64,000 bases of DNA, taken from the NCBI GenBank assembly GCA_963920575.1, contig OY986967.1, positions 10,968,061 to 11,032,060 of the forward strand, given 5' to 3'. Shown piece by piece: positions 59,190-64,000 of the stretch. The DNA is from Narthecium ossifragum (Eukaryota > Streptophyta > Magnoliopsida > Dioscoreales > Nartheciaceae). Every line of letters starts with the position of its first letter. The stretch's first letter is position 1. The notes beneath the pieces were generated by a model. It was not told where the DNA came from. It searched no databases and saw only the letters and a program-made list of their open reading frames with translations. The position numbers and the translations under genes are program-made.

Positions 59190-59490
59190 CGATGGTGTCA
59201 CTCTTTCTCATCTTCTCGAGCTCCATTGCCACAATTTGAGTGGGGCATGACGAAATCGCCAACCTCGTCGCAGAAATAGGTAAATGACCTACCGACGACT
59301 GGTACATTGATAGCAAACTCAGCATAGACAAAAAGCATAGCTACAAGGCCAAAGATGACGTAGGAAATGACGATGGCTAGGTCAGCGTGGAGGCGGGCCT
59401 CCTTGCTTCTGATCACCAAGATGCTGGCGAGGGCGCACATGTAGTGGAAAAGCTCTGGAATGACTCCTCCTTCAAGAGGTCATCCTTGGT
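59190..59490 (-). pseudogene. Captured fragment of a cationic amino-acid transporter gene
   Basis: Read on the minus strand from 59490 it gives TKDDLLKEESFQSF, then, after a gap and frame change, SKEARLHADLAIVISYVIFG, LVAMLFVYAEFAINVPV and SFTYFCDEVGDFV, continuing to GGCAATGGAGCTCGAG. This follows the N-terminus and first membrane segments of plant CAT proteins (family form DDFLPEESF...GQEARxHAGPAIVLSYV...EFAVEIPVAGGSFAYL), recalled from knowledge and not searched. The middle of the first exon is deleted and frames are broken. Orientation equals that of element J, as expected for a transduplicated fragment. Not functional. Confidence 0.6.
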
Positions 59491-60111
59491 ACGATAGATG
59501 GTGACCAGAAGCACTGACGCTCAATTACATCATCCATTTTACCGTTGACACTAGTGCTAGCTGTCGACTTCATTATTTGGAGGGTGATGATTGTGCATCT
59601 AGGCAGCGATGGCATGGCATGGTGTGATACTGATGACGAGCTTGATGTGAAATTCAACGCAGGCCATATATCATCGGAAGATGATGGTAGTTGGGCTCGA
59701 GAGGAGCTGGCATCGGGGATGCTGATTGGTGGCATGCATCGGGGTAGCATGGGCAGTGACATCATGGTATCCTGGGCGGTGTTCATGAGCAGAAATGTCA
59801 CTCACTGGCCCAAACGACATAAGGCAGCAGATGTCTTCACTGGAGCAGCAGATGTCTCCACCGGAGAAAGAAGGAAGAAGGGTTGGAGCCTTGGGGCAGC
59901 GGAGGTTGGCGGCGATGTTGCATCCTTCTTGCTGGAGAAAGAGGAGATCAGTTTCAAAGCTCGCCGGGCTTGGCCGGGGGACGTATCTGTAGCGAGGTGG
60001 AGAAGCTTGGAGACGTTGCTGGGCTAGACCTCACCGGTGATGGAGAGATATGGTGGGATCGAGTGGTGTTCTTTGGCGGAGATTCAACGAGAGCTTGCTT
60101 TCGAGGGCGGC
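59491..60111 (-). other. GC-rich internal region of J, left part
   Basis: No recognised domain. GC content and codon-like texture differ from the AT-rich LTRs. It may be further captured host sequence or J leader. It continues at 61581 after removal of G-solo. Confidence 0.4.
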
Positions 60112-61575
60112 TGATGAGTGCATGAAAATGCACTCTAAACAGTCTTATAATCATTTTAATTGTTAAATTCTTCAGCCTTAATCAACCTCTTTAGTGCTAT
60201 TTTTACACTTAAATGTTGATTCACAAAAATTGATTGAGAAATGCAAGAAATTGGAATTAAAAGGAGCAAAAAAGCTGAAAAGATTACATGGGTCAACTTG
60301 GAAGATTACATTGGTTGATATTGCATATATGATTGGAAATCTCTTGAAGTCTAGTTTCTAAAGAATTTTACGGTTTATGATTCCGAGTCTACTAGAGGAA
60401 GTTACCGTATTTTTAGTACTAATGGCGCAGTGTTGAATCAATAGTGACGGTCGACCATCCCCTCATCCGCCAGATCGACCGTCACGCTCACTATACTCAC
60501 GGTCGACCGTCGCGCTCACTATTATCACAATCGACCGTCACATCATCCGTGAGATCGACCGTGAGCCTCTGTCAAGAAAAAGACTTCTCAGGGTCTTTGC
60601 GAAGATCAACCACTGCTTTTCCAAATAGTATTGCACAGTTGACAGTCGATCGTCGCATCGACCGTCGGATCGACCACGAGCGTATAACTAGTGCGGACCT
60701 AACCCGAGTTTAGGACTTTTAGAGCCTATAAAAAGGATACTTAGGGTTATCAAAAATGGAGGTTTTTGAGGACTTCCAGGAGGACTTTTCTGGAGAATAT
60801 GGAGGAGAGGAAGCGGCGTTAGGGTTTTGTTTTCTTCGTCTTTCTTTCTTTATTTCTCCTTGAACACTTGTGTTGTCTTCATGATGAACATGAGTGGCTA
60901 GTTTCTTTTCTAAGCTACCGATGAAGCCCAACATAATCATTCTATGTTATTGGATCATGCTTATTTAATCAGTTTATATTCATTATTTTATTCATTATTA
61001 TAACTGAGACCTTAAATGCGTTTATCTGGCCAATAGAAGTATTATAGATTGTTTTATGTGAGATTGGGCGAGGGTTCATTTCCTAATCTTGCAGGATCTA
61101 TAAATGCATGAGTTTATGTCAAAGCTGGGTTCAAGTTAAGGCAATTCTTGGTTCATAATTGTTCTTCAAAGCTTAAGGGGATTCTTGATTGACAGTTAGC
61201 TATGGGTTTATTAGCAAGAGTTAATTGAGGGTATTTGGTGAATACCACGGCCGAACGGATCATCATACCGGAAGAACGAACCCTTTGAATTAAATTGAGA
61301 TTTTGTTGATCCAATGCATAGAATGAGGATGTTATGGTGAAATCTGAACCTTAGTCTTCATCCATCAGATTTTGATTGTTTTCTTATTTCGTTATTAGAT
61401 CTTCTATTTTCAGTACTTCTTATTTCTTACTTTACCTTCCTTATTTTCTTTCTTTTATGTTCTTTAGCGTTTTACTCTAATAATCTTTCCAAATCTCTGT
61501 GGGTACAATACTCGTCTTGTTGGTATACTGACCACACCGATTCATATACTTGCGAGATATAAAATTTGTTCATCA
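60112..61575 (+). mobile_element. G-solo: solo LTR of family G inside J
   Basis: 1464 bp from TGATGAGTGCATG to AATTTGTTCATCA, with the perfect duplication GCGGC (60107-60111, 61576-61580). Matches the G 5' LTR throughout. TATAAAAAGG lies at 60726. A GGTCGACC array is at 60446-60680. Confidence 0.92.
60446..60680. promoter_or_regulatory. GGTCGACC array in G-solo
   Basis: About nine ACGGTCGACCGTC, GATCGACCGTCAC or CGATCGTCGCATC units ending about 45 bp upstream of the TATA box. Confidence 0.65.
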
Positions 61576-61580
61576 GCGGC

Positions 61581-62132
61581 CCTCATCGATGGGGATGAAG
61601 GAGCTCGGTGGTGGCCTGGTACGAGGGTGAATCCACTGTAGGCCGGTAGAGGCGGCGATGGCGCTTGGCATCGGGGGCCAATCAGGCGAAGGACGACGTC
61701 AAGCCGACGGAGGTAGAGGAAATCATCACTCGGCTTGGTACGGGGAAAAAAGGAGGGAAATAAGATGAAGTGCGTCATCGCTGGAGAAGATTTCACGGAG
61801 GCTGGAATAGAGCTTGGCCACGCTCACCGTTGTCGGAAGGGGAGAAGAAGGTTCCCAAGGTCGCTGGAAGCTTGGAGTCGGCGCCGATCTTCCCGAGGTT
61901 GCTGGAACCATGGAGTTGGCGCTAATCTGGGCCAAAGACAAGTCACCGAAGAAGAAAAGGAGAGGCTGAATAAAGAAGAATGGAGAGGCTAGCGCCAATC
62001 TAGCCCTCTATGCGACCTCTCCTAGGAAGGAGAGAGAGAGACGCGATCTCGCTGGTGAAAGAGATCAAGTGATCACGTCGAACATTGATCGTCTAGAGCG
62101 CAGGTCATCGTGCACCGTTGTCTCTAGATTGA
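61581..62132 (-). other. GC-rich internal region of J, right part
   Basis: Open on the minus strand at 61998-61542 in two frames (Ser/Pro-rich), with no recognised domain. Possibly 5' UTR-like or captured sequence. Confidence 0.35.
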
Positions 62133-63119
62133 TGATCGCTCTTTGCTTGGCATAGATTGTCTTTAGTCCTACGATTACTTTAAAATATACTACTCCTAAT
62201 GACCTTGGCACAACCTATCTTCGCGTAGCATAACTTATCTCAAAGGCAAACCAATAACTTCATGAAAACCATATCATAAATCTCTACAATCAATCATAGA
62301 AATCATGTAGGACTGAAAGTACGTCAAGGGAACTCTGTTCCTTCAACTCTATTAATAATAAAACCATATTCATGAGATCATGCATCGAGAAGCTCACAAG
62401 AATCCAACTAAAGAAAAACCAAAACTAGACTAGGGTTTCATGAATAATCCTAAATACAATAATTAGCAACTCATCTTTTGGATGAAAGCCATCGGGTTGG
62501 AATAGGAAACTGTCACCATCCACATCTGCTCTGTCTTCTTCTTCCTCTTCCAAACATTGTCAAAAAGATGATAAATTCGGCTGGGATAACCCCTTTATAT
62601 AGTAGAAACCCTTGATCTCGGAATTAGGAGTTATAGTTGAACTTAAACTCTAATTTTCCTAAATTCCGGGTTGATGACGTCATCGGAGCGATCCATCGGA
62701 CTCAAAACCGATCCATCGCTCAAGTTGGTCTGACTGGGTCCTCGCTGCCACGTCATTAATTAATTTCAGTATTTATCAAATTTCAACTTTCGTAGATCCA
62801 ACGTTGCTTCAAAACTGATGCCAATCTATAGTGAATCTCACAAAGTCTTCAACATGAAAGTTGTAGCTCTTGAAGTCTTCTTGTATTTCCCAGAATTAAA
62901 ACATATTTGGAGTTTTATAGAATATCTGATGATTTATTTCCAAACAGTCGACGAAGCAGTTTTTTTTGAAGAATTTAGTGATTTTTGGCCGAATTTCTTG
63001 TATTTCTTCTCAAATCCTACTTAAACCTGAAATCAAACAATAAAATAATAAATACAACTACTCTAGGCCTAACAAAGATAATTTAAGGGGTTTAATTACG
63101 AATATTTAGTGACTCATCA
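62133..63119 (-). mobile_element. D3: solo D-family LTR inside J, internally deleted
   Basis: 987 bp. It starts TGATCGCT, then jumps about 400 bp along the LTR to CTTGGCATAGATTGTC, and ends GACTCATCA. Flanks ATTGA (62128-62132) and ATTGC (63120-63124) are a target duplication with one mismatch. Body matches D1. Confidence 0.8.
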
Positions 63120-63742
63120 ATTGCCACCTCATGTGATCAAGGATTTGATTGCTTGTAGACGACCGTAGATCACGCCCATTCGATCTCCGAGCAAATAGCC
63201 GCCGTTCTGACCAAGGTTCTGTTTGCTATCACAAGTTCGATGGTGATTGATTTGTCAACTTTCAAATGCAGCAGCAGTGCGAGCTCCTAGCTGTTGATGC
63301 AGTGGTTGCTCCCAGAGTCAACCATAAACGGAATCGGTACCAAGTTGATGTTGCCCTAGAGGTACATCGATCGGACACCATACCTGGTATATGTCGTCTG
63401 AATGTAGCTTGTTGTCAGTGTGTGATTGTCCACATGATCCTTCTCGTCTTGTTCATCAGGGAGTAAGGAGAAAGTAGTCGTATGTGGTTGGAGTCGTTCT
63501 AACACATCGTTGATAAGCAATTGGAGCTGCTTCAGTATCGTGGAAACGTCGCCTATTGAACACACTGGTTGAGTCATCTTGGATTTGAAGTAGAGCCTTT
63601 TTGTATCTGAAGAGCAGGTAATTGCTGTGAGAGCTTTGGGATGTTGATCCTGCGTGGAAGAAGCAGGTCGGTGAAAAACCTGAGATGGGACCACCTCAGG
63701 GATCTCGCCAATGCCTAAGTCAGCGTAGTCCCGTGACATCAA
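63120..63742 (-). other. 5' leader of J, hypothetical ORF 63742-63356
   Basis: A minus-strand ORF of 128 codons starts at 63742 and would be near the start of the J transcript. It has no domain I recognise. A short amphipathic stretch (STILKQLQLLINDVLERL) could be helical. It could be a gag remnant. No PBS was identified between the LTR and this ORF. Confidence 0.3.
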
Positions 63743-64000
63743 CTCGAGAATTATTTGTGGTCGAGAATAGATGTGTATGAGAGTTCACCTTTTACTGACG
63801 GGTTCAGGTGCTATTTATAGGTGGAGGGAAGAGGTTGATAGCTACCACCGAGATTTAATTATATCCAATGTCAACCGCAGCAGGATCGTAACTGGTGTAA
63901 TCTTAACCTATCCTGATCATGGATGGCAGGCCAAATCTCGTGTTGTTGGGGTTGTTATGAACAACCCAGCAAATCTTGATATGATGCATGACATGGACCC
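63743..64000 (-). repeat. Part of the J 5' LTR
   Basis: Direct repeat of 57938-58075 at 63861-64000, and CTATAAATAG (sense) at 63811-63820 as TATA box. The sense start lies outside the window. Confidence 0.65.

Larger units (their letters stand above)
57938..64000 (-). mobile_element. J: minus-strand LTR element with captured gene fragment, cut by the window end
   Basis: 57938-58130 is the start of a 3' LTR (sense start TGATAATGCTATATTTGACC) preceded in sense by a PPT. 63861-64000 is a direct repeat of the same LTR section (shared ATGGATGGCAGGCCAAATCT), so the 5' LTR begins beyond 64000. Between them are a 54-bp tandem array, a transporter gene fragment and GC-rich sequence, with solo LTRs G-solo and D3 inserted. 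No gag or pol domain is recognisable, so it is probably non-autonomous. Confidence 0.65.

Overview
This window looks like heterochromatic or intergenic DNA from a flowering plant with a large, retrotransposon-rich nuclear genome. I find no intact host gene. Nearly all of it can be assigned to LTR retrotransposons and their remnants: Ty3/gypsy elements of the non-chromovirus Athila-like branch (PBS resembling the tRNA-Asp type, gag with a YNPGWRDHPNFSW-type end, DLGAS protease, FMDD/YMDD reverse transcriptase, an extra ORF after pol) and long-LTR Ty3/gypsy chromoviruses of Tekay/Del type (LTRs starting TGTGAGGAC and ending near GGGTCGGGGCNTGACA). There is also a Cassandra-like TRIM with 5S rRNA promoter boxes, a Mutator-like MITE, and part of a gene-capturing LTR element. 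The species cannot be told from the sequence. Letters below (A to L) are my own labels for families or copies.

Layout. 1-776: broken LTR pieces. 777-22660: Athila-like element E (5' LTR, PBS, gag, protease, partial RT, RNase H, integrase), broken up by insertions: Cassandra-like F (itself holding solo LTR D1), Tekay-like solo LTR I (holding solo LTR B-solo), solo LTR D2, the internally deleted minus-strand element C, and a MULE-type MITE. 22660-43086: the post-pol part of a C-family element (E2) with an extra ORF, 3' UTR, polypurine tract and LTR. Its ORF is split by solo LTR A, which holds the 12.2-kb minus-strand element B, one of whose LTRs holds solo LTR A'. 43087-48399: GC-rich unclassified DNA, the decayed end of a Tekay-like pol, and two Tekay-like LTRs (K1, L). 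48400-53555: element G, with an open 1119-codon gag-protease-RT ORF, cut off at RNase H. 53556-57937: Tekay-like element H (gag end, protease, RT, LTR tail) with its own solo LTR. 57938-64000: minus-strand element J (3' LTR piece, PPT, 54-bp tandem array, a captured amino-acid-transporter fragment, part of the 5' LTR), interrupted by solo LTRs G-solo and D3.

Nine solo LTRs have perfect or near-perfect 5-bp target duplications, against one element with two full LTRs. When the insertions are removed, the interrupted reading frames join, so the nesting order is well supported. The signals that ordinary annotation does not explain are: dense GATCGATC or GGTCGACC palindrome arrays shared by LTRs of both lineages; a repeated, possibly folded motif in the 3' UTRs of the Athila-like families; a promoter-like spacer before the post-pol ORF; and the captured transporter fragment beside a 3'-UTR minisatellite.
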